NCBI GenBank assembly: GCA_021166835.1
Contig: JAJPEN010000048.1
Span: forward strand, 1 to 64,000
Length of the DNA stretch: 64,000 nucleotides
Direction: 5' to 3'
Source of the DNA: Burkholderiaceae bacterium
Lineage (GTDB): Bacteria > Pseudomonadota > Gammaproteobacteria > Burkholderiales > Burkholderiaceae
This document shows positions 17,805 to 26,656 of the stretch, piece after piece. Positions within the stretch are counted from its first letter, which is position 1, and every line of letters begins with the position of its first letter. Below the pieces are notes generated by a model. The model saw only the letters and a list, made by a program, of their open reading frames with translations. It did no database searches and was not told the DNA's origin. A program made the position numbers and the translations under genes.

Positions 17805-20114
17805 ATGAGCACCGACGAAACGAAGCCCATCCATTTCAATCCTCTCGAGCTCGGCGGATGGCGCCTCGCGCAGGCCGCGACGGAGTACGCCGTCGACGCC
17901 TGGCAGCGCGGCCTGCTGTACGCCGACGTGATGCGCCGGCGCGGCAACCAGTACCAGGAGCACCTCCGCGAGGCGGTGCCGCACGTACTCGACTTCCCCT
18001 TCGAGCCGGTGATGTCGGGACGCGATCTCGAGCGGCCGGTCAACTACTGGCTGGTCCGCGTCCTGCTCTCCGAGGACGTGACCACCGATCCGCGCAAGCG
18101 GCCATTCGTGGTGCTCGATCCGCGGGCCGGACACGGGCCGGGCATCGGCGGCTTCAAGGCCGACAGCGAGGTCGGGGTCGCCCTGCGCGCCGGCCACCCC
18201 TGCTATTTCGTCGGGTTCCTGCCCGACCCGGTGCCAGGACAAACGGTCGAGGACGTGATGCGCGCCGAAGCGGCATTCCTGGAGCGCGTCATCGCTCTGC
18301 ACCCGGAGAGCGAGGGCAAGCCGGTGGTGATCGGCAACTGCCAGGCGGGTTGGCAGATCCTGATGACCGCCGCGATGCGGCCGGAGCTTTTCGGCCCGAT
18401 CATCGTGCCCGGCACGCCGCTCTCGTACTGGGCCGGCTGGCGGGGCAAGTACCCGATGCGCTACGCCGGCGGGTTGCTCGGCGGGAGCTGGCTGACGGCG
18501 CTCACCAGCGACCTGGGCGCCGGCCGCTTCGACGGCGCGTGGCTGGTCGCGAACTTCGAGAACCTCAATCCCGCCAATACCCTGTGGACCAAGCAGTACG
18601 ACCTGTACGCCAAGGTGGATACGGAGGCCGAGCGCTATCTCGGCTTCGAGCAGTACTGGGGCGGGTACGTCTTCCTGAACGACGTCGAGATGCAGTGGCT
18701 CGTCGACAACCTGTTCGTCGGGAATCGCCTGGCGACGGCGGAACTGATCACCTCCGACGGCAGCCGCCTGGACCTGCGCAACATCCGCTCGCCCATCGTC
18801 GTGTTCGGCTCGATGGGCGACAACATCACGCCGCCGCCCCAGGCGCTCGGCTGGATCATCGACGTCTATCGGGACGACGCCGACGTAAAGGCGCACGGCC
18901 AGACCATCGTCTACGCCCTGCACGAGAGCGTCGGCCACCTCGGCATCTTCGTGTCGGGAAGCGTGGGACGCAAAGAGCACAAGGAGTTCGGCGACAACAT
19001 CGACTACATCGACGTGCTGCCGCCGGGCATCTACCACGCCAGGCTGGACGCGAAGACGGAGCACACCCTCAACCCGGACCTCGTAGTGGGGGACTACGTG
19101 CTCGCGTTCGAAAAGAGCGGTGTCGAGGAGGTGCGCAAGATCGTCGCGCCGGATCCGGAGTCGGACCGGCGATTCGCGGCGGCGGCCCGCATCTCCGAGA
19201 TCAACCTGGGCCTGTACCGTACGTTCCTCCAGCCGCTGGTGCGCGCAGCCGTCACTCCCCACTGGGCGGAGTCGCTGCAGCGGCTGCACCCGTTGCGCCT
19301 GTCCTACGAGCTGATGTCTGACGCCAGTCCGCTGTCGGGTCCGATCGCCAAAAGCGCCGACAAAGTGCGCGAGAACCGCGCGCCGGCGAGCGCCGCTAAT
19401 CCGTTTCTGCAGCTGCAGGAGATGTTCTCGCAGACCGTCGCGAGATCGCTCGACCAGTGGCGCATGATCCGCGACAACGCCTACGAGAAGACCTTCGAGG
19501 CGATCTACGGCTCGCCCTGGATCCAGGCGCTCGCCGGGCTGAACGCCGATGACGGCGCCGCGCCCCGGCCCCATCCGGGGGTGACGCCCGAGCATCGGGA
19601 GTACGTCGCGCGCGAAGTCGAAAGGCTGCGCGCCAGCCTGGCCGAGGGCGGCGCGGTCGAGGCCGGGCTGCGGGCGATCGGCTTCATCACTCGCTCGCGC
19701 GGCGAGGTCGACGAGCGCGGGTTCAACATCCTGCGCAAGTTCCGCAAGGTCCATTGCTGCCGCATCCTTTCCCTTTCGGACTATAAGCAGATCGTTCGCC
19801 AGCAGGCGCTGCTCATGGACCTTGATGAAGATGCCGCAGTGGCTGCGATCCCTGCGCTGTTGGAACAGGCCGATCCGGCCGACATTCGGGACGTGGCCGC
19901 GATCGTCGAAGAGGCGGTGGCGGCTTCGGCGGAACAGACGCCGGAAGAACGGCAGCGCCTCGAACAGATGCAAGCGCTGTTCGAGGCGGCGGCGCGGAGC
20001 CCGAGGGGGGCGCGCGCATCGAGCGTCGGCGCCGTCGCCGGATCGGACGGGAGACGCAAGGTGCAGACGGCTATCACCAAGACTGCACAGCGAGGGCGTG
20101 GGACGCCTCGATGA
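17805..20114 (+). CDS. DUF3141 protein, PhaC-like alpha/beta hydrolase
   Basis: A 769-residue DUF3141 protein. Residues about 100-410 form an alpha/beta-hydrolase like that of polyhydroxyalkanoate synthase: nucleophile Cys179 in the box GNCQAG, acid in FGSMGDNITPPPQ, and His in ESVGHLGIFVSG. The rest is helical (LQLQEMFSQTVARSLDQWRM) with a C-terminal region of EEAVAASAEQTPEER type. PHA synthases use a Cys in GxCxG; here the last Gly is Ala-Gly, so polymerase activity is not certain. It lies 70 bp after copB and belongs to the thiolase operon. Synthesis or mobilisation of hydroxyalkanoates under low oxygen is a reasonable guess. Confidence 0.85.
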   Translation: MSTDETKPIHFNPLELGGWRLAQAATEYAVDAWQRGLLYADVMRRRGNQYQEHLREAVPHVLDFPFEPVMSGRDLERPVNYWLVRVLLSEDVTTDPRKRPFVVLDPRAGHGPGIGGFKADSEVGVALRAGHPCYFVGFLPDPVPGQTVEDVMRAEAAFLERVIALHPESEGKPVVIGNCQAGWQILMTAAMRPELFGPIIVPGTPLSYWAGWRGKYPMRYAGGLLGGSWLTALTSDLGAGRFDGAWLVANFENLNPANTLWTKQYDLYAKVDTEAERYLGFEQYWGGYVFLNDVEMQWLVDNLFVGNRLATAELITSDGSRLDLRNIRSPIVVFGSMGDNITPPPQALGWIIDVYRDDADVKAHGQTIVYALHESVGHLGIFVSGSVGRKEHKEFGDNIDYIDVLPPGIYHARLDAKTEHTLNPDLVVGDYVLAFEKSGVEEVRKIVAPDPESDRRFAAAARISEINLGLYRTFLQPLVRAAVTPHWAESLQRLHPLRLSYELMSDASPLSGPIAKSADKVRENRAPASAANPFLQLQEMFSQTVARSLDQWRMIRDNAYEKTFEAIYGSPWIQALAGLNADDGAAPRPHPGVTPEHREYVAREVERLRASLAEGGAVEAGLRAIGFITRSRGEVDERGFNILRKFRKVHCCRILSLSDYKQIVRQQALLMDLDEDAAVAAIPALLEQADPADIRDVAAIVEEAVAASAEQTPEERQRLEQMQALFEAAARSPRGARASSVGAVAGSDGRRKVQTAITKTAQRGRGTPR

Positions 20115-20196
20115 GGCGGATCGAGATTACGTTCTGGCGCGCGCTCGAGCGATGGATCGGCCGCCTGGACAAAACGTACGGGTGGGCGGCGACCAC

Positions 20197-20272
20197 CCAT
20201 CTTGGCAAGCCAGTGACGAATGCGCCGAGAGCGAGGGCCGGCATCGTGACGATCGCGCGTCGAACCTCCTTC
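20197..20272 (-). pseudogene. remnant of a DUF411 gene 5' end (signal-peptide part)
   Basis: These 76 bases match 24171-24246, the signal-peptide part of the intact DUF411 gene, at about 68 positions. On the minus strand both read VRR(A/T)IVT(M/I)PALALGAFVTG. The start codon is lost here (GAC replaces ATG) and homology ends soon after the signal peptide. It shows a second DUF411 gene once stood next to arsR and was mostly deleted, or that a rearrangement copied this end. Confidence 0.7.
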
Positions 20273-20292
20273 GACGATCGCGGCTTTTTTTT
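20258..20292 (+). terminator. candidate intrinsic terminator after DUF3141
   Basis: CGTCGAA (20258-20264), loop CCTCC, TTCGACG (20270-20276), then eight T residues at 20285-20292. The stem is only 7 bp and eight bases separate it from the T run, so it is suboptimal, though bulged pairing of flanking GATCG/CGATC could lengthen it. It would separate the thiolase-copB-DUF3141 operon from arsR. Confidence 0.4.
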
Positions 20293-20319
20293 CAGATTTA
20301 TTTCGTATATACTGGAAAT

Positions 20320-20649
20320 ATGGAAGAGTATGATGTGATCCGCGCACTCGCCGCCCTCGGGCAGCCGCTTCGCCTGAAGGTATTCCGCGCGCTGATCGTC
20401 GCCGGCAAGGATGGCTTGACGCCGGGAACGATGAGCGAGGCGCTCGAGGTCCCCGCCGCAACCCTCTCGTTCCATCTGAAGGAGCTCGCGGGTGCCGGGC
20501 TCGTGACCCAGGAACGTGCAAGCCGGCACTTGATCTATCGCGCCGACTTCGAGCGGATGAACGCGCTGGTCGGCTTCCTCACCCGCAACTGCTGCCAGGG
20601 CGAGGCGTGCCTGCCCGCCGCTGTCGCTCTATGCGGCGACAAGCCGTGA
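20320..20649 (+). CDS. arsR: ArsR-family metalloregulatory repressor
   Basis: A 109-residue winged-helix repressor: IRALAALGQPLRLKVFRALI and TLSFHLKELAGAGLVTQER form the DNA-binding part. The Cys pair NCCQGEAC near residues 91-96 is in the C-terminal helix, the type of As(III) site seen in several ArsR branches. Binding arsenite releases it from the operator. The ATG at 20320 follows closely an A/T-rich stretch (20291-20318) that is likely promoter and operator; no clear ribosome site is seen, only GGAAAT. arsC and acr3 follow at 10 and 53 bp. Confidence 0.92.
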   Translation: MEEYDVIRALAALGQPLRLKVFRALIVAGKDGLTPGTMSEALEVPAATLSFHLKELAGAGLVTQERASRHLIYRADFERMNALVGFLTRNCCQGEACLPAAVALCGDKP

Positions 20650-20659
20650 AGACACGTCG

Positions 20660-21154
20660 ATGACCACGAACATCCTGATCCTGTGCACCCACAACTCCGC
20701 ACGAAGCGTGCTGGCCGAGGGCATGCTCAACCACTGGGCCGGAAGGTTTCGGAAGGACGTGCGCGCCTATAGCGCGGGCAGTTCCCCGAGCGGCCGCATC
20801 AATCCTTTCGCTCTCGAGTCGCTGCAGGCAGCAGGCATCGACACCGAAGGCTACCGAAGCAAGAGCTGGGACGAGTTCGGGCACGATTCGGCACCGCGCA
20901 TGCGTGCAGTGATCACCGTCTGCGACAGCGCGGCTGCCGAGGTGTGCCCCTTCTGGCCTGGCAGCCCGGTCAAGGTTCACTGGGGCTACCCCGATCCCTC
21001 GAATGCGCCCGGAGGCGACGAGGCCAGGCGGCAGGCTTTCCAGCTGACGCGCCAGGCGATCGGGTACCGGATGCTGCAGTTGCTGCTGTTGCCCCTCGAC
21101 TCGATGAGCGACGCAGAGCTTCAGCGTTCGCTCGCCGACATCTCCGCAAACTAG
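20660..21154 (+). CDS. arsC: arsenate reductase, low-molecular-weight phosphatase type
   Basis: A 164-residue protein of the LMW protein-tyrosine-phosphatase fold. The P-loop CTHNSARS spans residues 9-16 (Cys9, Arg15). The redox Cys residues in VCDSAAAEVCPFWPG match the thioredoxin- or glutaredoxin-linked arsenate reductases. It reduces As(V) to As(III), which the downstream Acr3 exports. The final DPSNAPGGDE carries the conserved DP acid. It is a little longer than typical (about 140) because of a C-terminal extension. It lies 10 bp after arsR. Confidence 0.92.
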   Translation: MTTNILILCTHNSARSVLAEGMLNHWAGRFRKDVRAYSAGSSPSGRINPFALESLQAAGIDTEGYRSKSWDEFGHDSAPRMRAVITVCDSAAAEVCPFWPGSPVKVHWGYPDPSNAPGGDEARRQAFQLTRQAIGYRMLQLLLLPLDSMSDAELQRSLADISAN

Positions 21155-21207
21155 GTTTCGAATGAGCACATCGCAACTGTCGGGTGCGCAATCACAGGTT
21201 GCCTGCC

Positions 21208-22281
21208 ATGACTGAATCCGTTTCCAGAAACATGTCCTTCCTCGACCGCTATCTCACGGTCTGGATCTTCGCCGCGATGGGGCTCGGCGTACTTCTGGGT
21301 CAATTCGTGATCACCGATCCGGAGACGTTCTTCGCGCCGCTCACCGTCGGCACCACCAACCTGCCCATTGCCGTCGGCCTCATCCTGATGATGTATCCGC
21401 CGCTCGCAAAGGTGAAGTATTCGCAACTCCCGAAGGTGTTCGCCAACAGACGCATTCTCAGCCTCTCTCTCGTGCAGAACTGGATCGTCGGTCCCGTACT
21501 CATGTTTCTGCTTGCAGTGATTTTTCTGCGGGACCATCCGGACTACATGGTCGGCCTGATTCTGGTCGGAATTGCCCGTTGCATCGCAATGGTGCTCGTC
21601 TGGAACGAACTCGCGAAGGGCAGCCACGAGTATGCGGCGGGCCTGGTCGCACTCAACAGCATCGCGCAAATCCTCTTCTACAGCGTCTTCGCGTGGGTCT
21701 TCATCACGGTGCTGCCCCCCTACTTCGGCCTCGAAGGTCGTGTGGTGGAGGTCGCAATGGCCGACATCTTCTGGAGCGTGATGATCTATCTCGGCATCCC
21801 GTTCACGGCAGGCGTGCTCAGCCGCGTGCTTCTTGTGCCGTGGAAGGGCGAGGAGTGGTACGAGAAGAAGTTCATCCCGCGAATCTCGCCGCTCACACTG
21901 GCTGCGCTTCTCTTCACGATCGTGGTGATGTTCACGTTCCAGGGCGAAGCCATCGTGCAGTTGCCACTCGACGTGCTGCGAATCGCGATTCCATTGACGA
22001 TCTACTTCGTCGTGATGTTCCTGGTGAGTTTCTTCATGGCAAGGAAGCTCGGAGCCGATTACCCACGCAGTACCTCGCTGGCCTTTACATCCTCGGGCAA
22101 CAATTTCGAACTGGCGATTGCGGTGGCGATCGCTGTCTTCGGCCTCAACTCCCCGGTCGCCTTCGCAACCGTGGTCGGCCCGCTCATCGAGGTGCCCGTG
22201 TTGATCGGGTTAGTGCATGTGGCGCTCAGGCTGCGCTCCCGCTTTGCGCTCGGCGTGGCTCCCGAGGAGGCGCGGGCTTAA
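21208..22281 (+). CDS. acr3: arsenite efflux permease, Acr3 family
   Basis: A 357-residue membrane protein with about ten hydrophobic helices. [20 protein letters not shown] opens it; [13 protein letters not shown] carries the conserved Cys needed for As(III) transport, and [16 protein letters not shown] the second conserved region. It exports arsenite using the proton-motive force. The ATG at 21208 is preferred to a GTG at 21184 because it gives the usual short N-terminus. It follows arsC by 53 bp. Confidence 0.95.
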   Translation: MTESVSRNMSFLDRYLTVWIFAAMGLGVLLGQFVITDPETFFAPLTVGTTNLPIAVGLILMMYPPLAKVKYSQLPKVFANRRILSLSLVQNWIVGPVLMFLLAVIFLRDHPDYMVGLILVGIARCIAMVLVWNELAKGSHEYAAGLVALNSIAQILFYSVFAWVFITVLPPYFGLEGRVVEVAMADIFWSVMIYLGIPFTAGVLSRVLLVPWKGEEWYEKKFIPRISPLTLAALLFTIVVMFTFQGEAIVQLPLDVLRIAIPLTIYFVVMFLVSFFMARKLGADYPRSTSLAFTSSGNNFELAIAVAIAVFGLNSPVAFATVVGPLIEVPVLIGLVHVALRLRSRFALGVAPEEARA

Positions 22282-22348
22282 TGCTCATCCACTCGACATG
22301 CCCGGCGGCGGCGGGACGCACTGCTATCGACGGAAAAGCGGATCCGGC

Positions 22349-23635
22349 ATGAAGTCGATCGATTCGCAAGCCGACTTCGCGCGGGCCGAGCACCTGAACA
22401 AGGACTGCTTCTGCATCGGCCTGGACGAGGCCGCATTGCGTTCGGTTCTCGAGCGGCAGCTGAATGCTCCGGCGCTGTACGAGCTCATCCGCGAGCGCTG
22501 TCCCCACCTCTTCTCGGCTCGCCCGGTATTCGTGTCCGAGAGCCACCTGCGCCGCATGGCGGCGGTGGTTCGAGCGGTCGAGTATGTCGTTGCACTGCCG
22601 GCGTATCGCGACGAAGTCTTGGCGCGCTCTCCGGAGATCGCACATCACGACCCGGGCGGTGCGCGCAGCGCGTTCTTCGGGTACGACTTTCACCTCGCGG
22701 GCGATCGCCTCGGTCTCATCGAAATCAACACGAACGCGGGCGGTGCAATGCTGAACGTCGTGCTCGCGCGAGCGCAGCGCGCGTGTTGTCCGCCGATCGA
22801 ACCGCTGGTGCCCACCGATGCGGATGCCGAAGCCTTCGAGGACCGGATTGTCTCGATGTTCCGCAGCGAGTGGCAGGCGAGCGGCAGGACGTCACCTCTG
22901 CGCACGATTGCGATCGTCGACGAAAACCCCGAGCAGCAGTACCTGTACCCCGAGTTCCTGCTGTTCCGCAGCCTCTTCGAACGTCACGGCATCCACGCGA
23001 TCATCGCCGACCCAGAGGCCTTGCGCTGGCGCGATGAGCGCCTGTGGCACCGCAAGACCGTCGTCGATCTCGTCTACAACCGCCTCACTGATTTCGCGCT
23101 CGAGGACGAGGCCGTTGCCGCGCTGCGCGAGGCGTATCTGGAGCACGCGGTCGTGCTGACGCCTCACCCTCAGGCTCATGCGCTCTACGCGGACAAACGC
23201 AATCTTGCGCTGCTCACCGATCGCGCCTGGCTCAACGAGCTCGGCGTGCCCGAAGCGACGAGCGACATCCTCATTGAAAACATCCCCAGGACCGAACTCG
23301 TACGGGCAGAGGCGTCGGAACGCCTGTGGAGCAGCCGAAAACGGCTGTTCTTCAAGCCCGCCGCCGGATTCGGGAGCCGCGCCGCATACCGCGGCGACAA
23401 GCTCACGCAGCGCGTCTGGCAGGAGATCCTGTCCGCGAACTATGTCGCGCAGGAGATCGTACGGCCCGGGGAACGGGCCATCGGCGCGGAAGGCGCGGCG
23501 CAGGTCCTGAAGTTCGACCTTCGCAGCTACGTCTATGCAGGAGAGGTGCAGTGGACGGCTGCGCGGCTGTACCAGGGGCAAACGACGAATTTCAGGACGC
23601 CGGGAGGCGGCTTCGCGCCCGTCTATAAGCGGTGA
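22349..23635 (+). CDS. ATP-grasp-like protein of unknown substrate
   Basis: A 428-residue soluble protein. FGYDFHLAGDRLGLIEINTN resembles the substrate/Mg-binding EINxN segment of ATP-grasp ligases such as glutathione synthetase. KRLFFKPAAGFGSRAAYRGD looks like the ATP-binding Lys and Gly-rich loop, and YVAQEIVRPGER like the E-(V/I) hinge region. LKFDLRSYVYAGEVQW is like the DxR strand. The order (EINxN before the Gly-loop) is unusual and could mean a permuted fold. It follows acr3 by 67 bp on the same strand, so a role with the ars genes, for example making a thiol or peptide ligand, is possible but unproven. Confidence 0.6.
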   Translation: MKSIDSQADFARAEHLNKDCFCIGLDEAALRSVLERQLNAPALYELIRERCPHLFSARPVFVSESHLRRMAAVVRAVEYVVALPAYRDEVLARSPEIAHHDPGGARSAFFGYDFHLAGDRLGLIEINTNAGGAMLNVVLARAQRACCPPIEPLVPTDADAEAFEDRIVSMFRSEWQASGRTSPLRTIAIVDENPEQQYLYPEFLLFRSLFERHGIHAIIADPEALRWRDERLWHRKTVVDLVYNRLTDFALEDEAVAALREAYLEHAVVLTPHPQAHALYADKRNLALLTDRAWLNELGVPEATSDILIENIPRTELVRAEASERLWSSRKRLFFKPAAGFGSRAAYRGDKLTQRVWQEILSANYVAQEIVRPGERAIGAEGAAQVLKFDLRSYVYAGEVQWTAARLYQGQTTNFRTPGGGFAPVYKR

Positions 23636-23771
23636 ACGGACTCCGGCGATGCGCGCGGTCGCGCTGGAGCACTTCTGATGAACAAAGCACCAGGCAGGTT
23701 GGAGGCGACGGACTCCCTCCTTCAGTGCTTCCGTCACCCCACAGTGCTTTCGGGGCCAGCGCCTGACGTCC

Positions 23772-24248
23772 TCACGAATGACTTTGATACACCGAAGTTG
23801 TTCCGTTGCGTTCAACAAGCAGGACTTCGTAAGCGTCCTTTCGGCCGCCATACTCGGGACCGTCCATGCCGGGTGAACCGATCGGCATGCCGGGCACCGC
23901 CAATCCGATTGCCTTCGGCTTCTCGCTCAGCAAACGCCGAATGTCGCCGGCGGGAACGTGTCCTTCGATCGCATAGCCCGCGACCACGGCGGTGTGGCAG
24001 GAGCCCAGCTTCTGAGGGATGCCGACTCGAGCCCGCGCATCCGTATTGCCGCTATCGTTGACCGTCACGCGAAAGCCGTTGTCCTGCATGTGCCTCACCC
24101 AGTCCTTGCAGCAGCCGCAGGTCGGGCTCTTCCAAACCTCGACAGACGGCATCGACGCCTGCGCGGCGACCCAGCCTGGGAAGCCGGTGACGAACGCGCC
24201 GAGAGCGAGGGCCGGGATCGTGACGATCGTGCGTCGAACCTTCTTCAT
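23772..24248 (-). CDS. DUF411 metal-binding periplasmic protein
   Basis: A 158-residue protein with a signal peptide (KKVRRTIVTIPALALGAFVT) and the DUF411 core. VWKSPTCGCCKDW has the thioredoxin-like CGCC motif, GSCHTAVV a further Cys and His, and GHVPAGDIRRLL, PKAIGLAVPGMPIGSPGM and a Tyr-rich tail follow. DUF411 proteins occur with copper and silver efflux genes and probably bind these metals in the periplasm. The ATG at 24248 is used because upstream residues would hide the signal peptide. It follows the HMA gene by 77 bp. A broken copy of its 5' end is at 20197-20272. Confidence 0.88.
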   Translation of the reverse strand: MKKVRRTIVTIPALALGAFVTGFPGWVAAQASMPSVEVWKSPTCGCCKDWVRHMQDNGFRVTVNDSGNTDARARVGIPQKLGSCHTAVVAGYAIEGHVPAGDIRRLLSEKPKAIGLAVPGMPIGSPGMDGPEYGGRKDAYEVLLVERNGTTSVYQSHS

Positions 24249-24325
24249 GAATGCTCCACGTAGGCCGAGGTCGAGAGGTGGCGGCAAGGCGCGAAGCGAT
24301 GCCGCACGATTTTCCGTTCCGCGGG

Positions 24326-24601
24326 TCAGCTACAGCAGCATCCGCCTCGTGCGCCTTTCGATTGCGTCGTTGAGGCCGAGGAAGCAGGCACGCCTGCAAG
24401 TCGCGCCGGATAGCCGGCGTCGGTCAAAACGTTGATGAGCGCACTAGCCGAAGGGTCGAACGTCCCCGTTACGCTCGCACGACCGGCGCCGAGGTCGACG
24501 GCTACCGTTGCAACGCCCTCGATGGATTCGAGCGCACTTCTGACCCGGGTGACGCACGCGTTGCACGTCATGCCGTCGATACCGAGATCTACCGTGTTCA
24601 T
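24326..24601 (-). CDS. heavy-metal-associated (HMA) domain protein, CopZ-like
   Basis: A 91-residue copper-chaperone-like protein: GIDGMTCNACVTRV holds the GMTCxxC metal motif near residues 10-15, followed by the ferredoxin-like pattern ending in LTDAGYPARL. A linker leads to the tail GGCCCS, which gives three adjacent Cys at the end. The same tail occurs in the second HMA protein at 26657. It probably carries Cu(I) to CopB or to DUF411. The start at 24601 gives the standard N-terminus; a weak GGGAATG precedes it. Confidence 0.88.
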   Translation of the reverse strand: MNTVDLGIDGMTCNACVTRVRSALESIEGVATVAVDLGAGRASVTGTFDPSASALINVLTDAGYPARLAGVPASSASTTQSKGARGGCCCS

Positions 24602-24693
24602 GAAATCATTCCCTTGATTCAAGCGTTCATAACCGTCGTGCTCGACGCTCTGATACGTATTCGACCTGTCCGCCTGGTTCCCGACAGCGCAAC

Positions 24694-25104
24694 TCACTGC
24701 TGTTTGTGGAATTTGCGGTGGTCGTGCAGTGGCGGCCCATCGGGTGGTGCGCGCTCCACGCCCGCTTCAGCCCGCGCGCAAGGTGTAAGCCACCTTGGCG
24801 CAGCGCCGCGTTCGACGCCATGATCCTGCTGCGACCTGGCTCTCGTGCACTCATCCGAAGCACGGGCACGGGCGGCGGAGCGGGCAGCGGAATCTGCCAA
24901 CGGTTGCTCCTGCGCGGAAACGTCGCCGAGCCGAGCCACCCGAGGTGGCAGCGCCGACGCCGCGGCGTCGTTTTCGGCAGCAATCTCGACAACCGCGGGA
25001 ACACTCTGCTCGATGCTCGAAAAACTGAGCACGGACTGCGCAGCCGCAGACGTTGTGCTCGCTGCGAGGGCGATGGCGACGATGGTGAGTGTGTTCAAAA
25101 ACAT
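24694..25104 (-). CDS. small secreted protein of unknown function
   Basis: A 136-residue ORF with a convincing start: AAGGAGGAAGCCGG precedes the ATG, and residues 1-23 (FLNTLTIVAIALAASTTSAA) form a signal peptide. Residues 24-75 are plausible coding sequence. The later part (rich in R, P, H and W) looks less natural, so the real gene may end differently or carry a frameshift. An 18-bp element shared with the ftsH promoter stands 88 bp upstream. No family is recognised, and it is not a shadow of a larger gene. Confidence 0.5.
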   Translation of the reverse strand: MFLNTLTIVAIALAASTTSAAAQSVLSFSSIEQSVPAVVEIAAENDAAASALPPRVARLGDVSAQEQPLADSAARSAARARASDECTRARSQQDHGVERGAAPRWLTPCARAEAGVERAPPDGPPLHDHRKFHKQQ

Positions 25105-25191
25105 TCCGGCTTCCTCCTTGCGACGTTTCCATTTCTTCGTCGCACACGCATCACTGTATGCGTGCCCTGCCAACGGGACCCGGTCAGGGAG

Positions 25192-25209
25192 GTTACATTT
25201 CGTTCATGT
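25192..25209. promoter_or_regulatory. 18-bp island element before the small secreted gene
   Basis: On the minus strand it reads ACATGAACGAAATGTAAC, matching 16 of 18 positions of the element at 3815-3832. It contains TGAA-N6-GTAA. It lies about 90 bp before the start at 25104 and just past the end of the glucoamylase-like gene. Confidence 0.45.
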
Positions 25210-25225
25210 TGCTTGCGTGCGCGCG

Positions 25226-26560
25226 CTACAGCCACCCGTTCCGGAACCCGGCCCGTCGAAGTCCGGTCACGACGTATGCGCACGAGCGCATCAGCCGCCA
25301 GAGAAGCTCGGAGCGGTAGTTCTCGCACATCAACACGACCGGCCCCAGATTGATGCCGAAGTGGTACGGCGAGGTCCAGCCGGTTCCACCCTCGACATCA
25401 TCGGAGAAGGTCAGATTGAAGCTGCAGCGGAAGCAGTACTTGCCGGTCACCTGCGGGTACACGTCCTGGAAATTGCGGACCGCCGACAGGACGATGTCGG
25501 GGGCGAATGGTAACGAAGCAACGATTGCCCACGGCGCAACGGTGCCGTCGTCCGGCCCGTACGGCGCGCCGCGAGCGACGTAATCGAAGAACGGGCGCTC
25601 GATGCCATCGATGCGCCGTGTCGTCCAGCCGGGACCGTCGCTCGCGGTGATACCCCAGAAATCCTCGCCGTAGCCGACGAACGCAAGCGGATTGCGTATC
25701 GCGTACTCGCGCTGCACGTAGGTCGCACGGCGGCTGTTCTCGAAGTAGTCGATCCCCTTCTCATGCACGAACGAGTCCTGGATGCCCCGGAAGTCCAGCC
25801 AGATGTGCGAGTACTGGTGCATGAAGAGCGGACCGCCGTAGATGAACTCGTGGCCGTAGATCGTCTTCCAGCGGTAGGTCGAAAGCCACGCGGCGTAACT
25901 CTCGGCGGGCAGAGGATGCGACGGCGAGCCCAGGCCCAGGACGTACAGCAGCAACGATTCGTCGTAGCCTTCCCAGCGGTACGGCAGGAAACCACCCTCG
26001 GGCGTCCATCCATGGGTGACCGTCGCGCCGCCGTTGCATGCCCAGGTCCATTGAGCACGCCGATAGAGCGCGTCTGCGAGCCGACGTAACTCCTCCTCCT
26101 CCTCTTCGCACTCGCCATCAAAGAACGCCGCGGCAGTCAGCACCCCTGCGAGCAGAAAGGTGGTGTCTACGGTCGACAACTCGCAGCGGCCGGCCCTGCG
26201 GCCGGTCGACATGTCGAGGAAGTGATAGTAGAAGCCCTTGTATCCGGTCGCGTCCGGTTCCGGTCCCTGCGCGCTGTCGCGCAAGAACCTCAGCAGCGCC
26301 AGTGTTCGCTCGACGGCATCGGCACGAGCCATCCAGCCACGCGTGACACCCACCGGATAGGTCGCTAGCCCAAAACCTGTTGCGGCGATGCTTGCCGTAG
26401 ATCCGGGATGAGAGGTGTCTGCGACGAGCCCGTTCGCCGGATTGGTTTCCTCCAGGAAGTACTCGAACGCATGTCGTTGCAGCGTATCGAGCCGCGTCTC
26501 GCCGAAGTCGCGAAGCGGCGCGTCGTGCGATGCGGGCATACGTGCTTGTGGGTGGATCAA
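25226..26560 (-). CDS. glucoamylase-like (GH-type alpha/alpha barrel) protein
   Basis: A 444-residue protein matching the glycoamylase-like family (COG5368 type). LQRHAFEYFLEETNPANGLV, STVDTTFLLAGVLTAAAFF, GWTPEGGFLPYRWEGYDESL, IYGGPLFMHQYSHIWLDFRG and TASDGPGW are its usual blocks. No signal peptide is visible, so it may act in the cytoplasm on an oligosaccharide or glycan. Related domains occur in cyclic beta-glucan synthases. It follows the HMA gene by 96 bp. The lost GH65 gene at the window start would have been a second glycan enzyme of the island. Confidence 0.82.
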   Translation of the reverse strand: MIHPQARMPASHDAPLRDFGETRLDTLQRHAFEYFLEETNPANGLVADTSHPGSTASIAATGFGLATYPVGVTRGWMARADAVERTLALLRFLRDSAQGPEPDATGYKGFYYHFLDMSTGRRAGRCELSTVDTTFLLAGVLTAAAFFDGECEEEEEELRRLADALYRRAQWTWACNGGATVTHGWTPEGGFLPYRWEGYDESLLLYVLGLGSPSHPLPAESYAAWLSTYRWKTIYGHEFIYGGPLFMHQYSHIWLDFRGIQDSFVHEKGIDYFENSRRATYVQREYAIRNPLAFVGYGEDFWGITASDGPGWTTRRIDGIERPFFDYVARGAPYGPDDGTVAPWAIVASLPFAPDIVLSAVRNFQDVYPQVTGKYCFRCSFNLTFSDDVEGGTGWTSPYHFGINLGPVVLMCENYRSELLWRLMRSCAYVVTGLRRAGFRNGWL

Positions 26561-26656
26561 AGACCGGTGAAAACGAGACTCAAGCTGCGATCGGCGAACC
26601 TCTGCCCGCTCGCCGCTTTCATCGCATGCAGGCGGGACACGTCGTACGTCCCGATC

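Noticed and set aside
26634..26653. Inverted repeat GGGAC...GTCCC after the HMA gene as a terminator
   Set aside because: The stem is only about 5 bp with a long loop and there is no T run.
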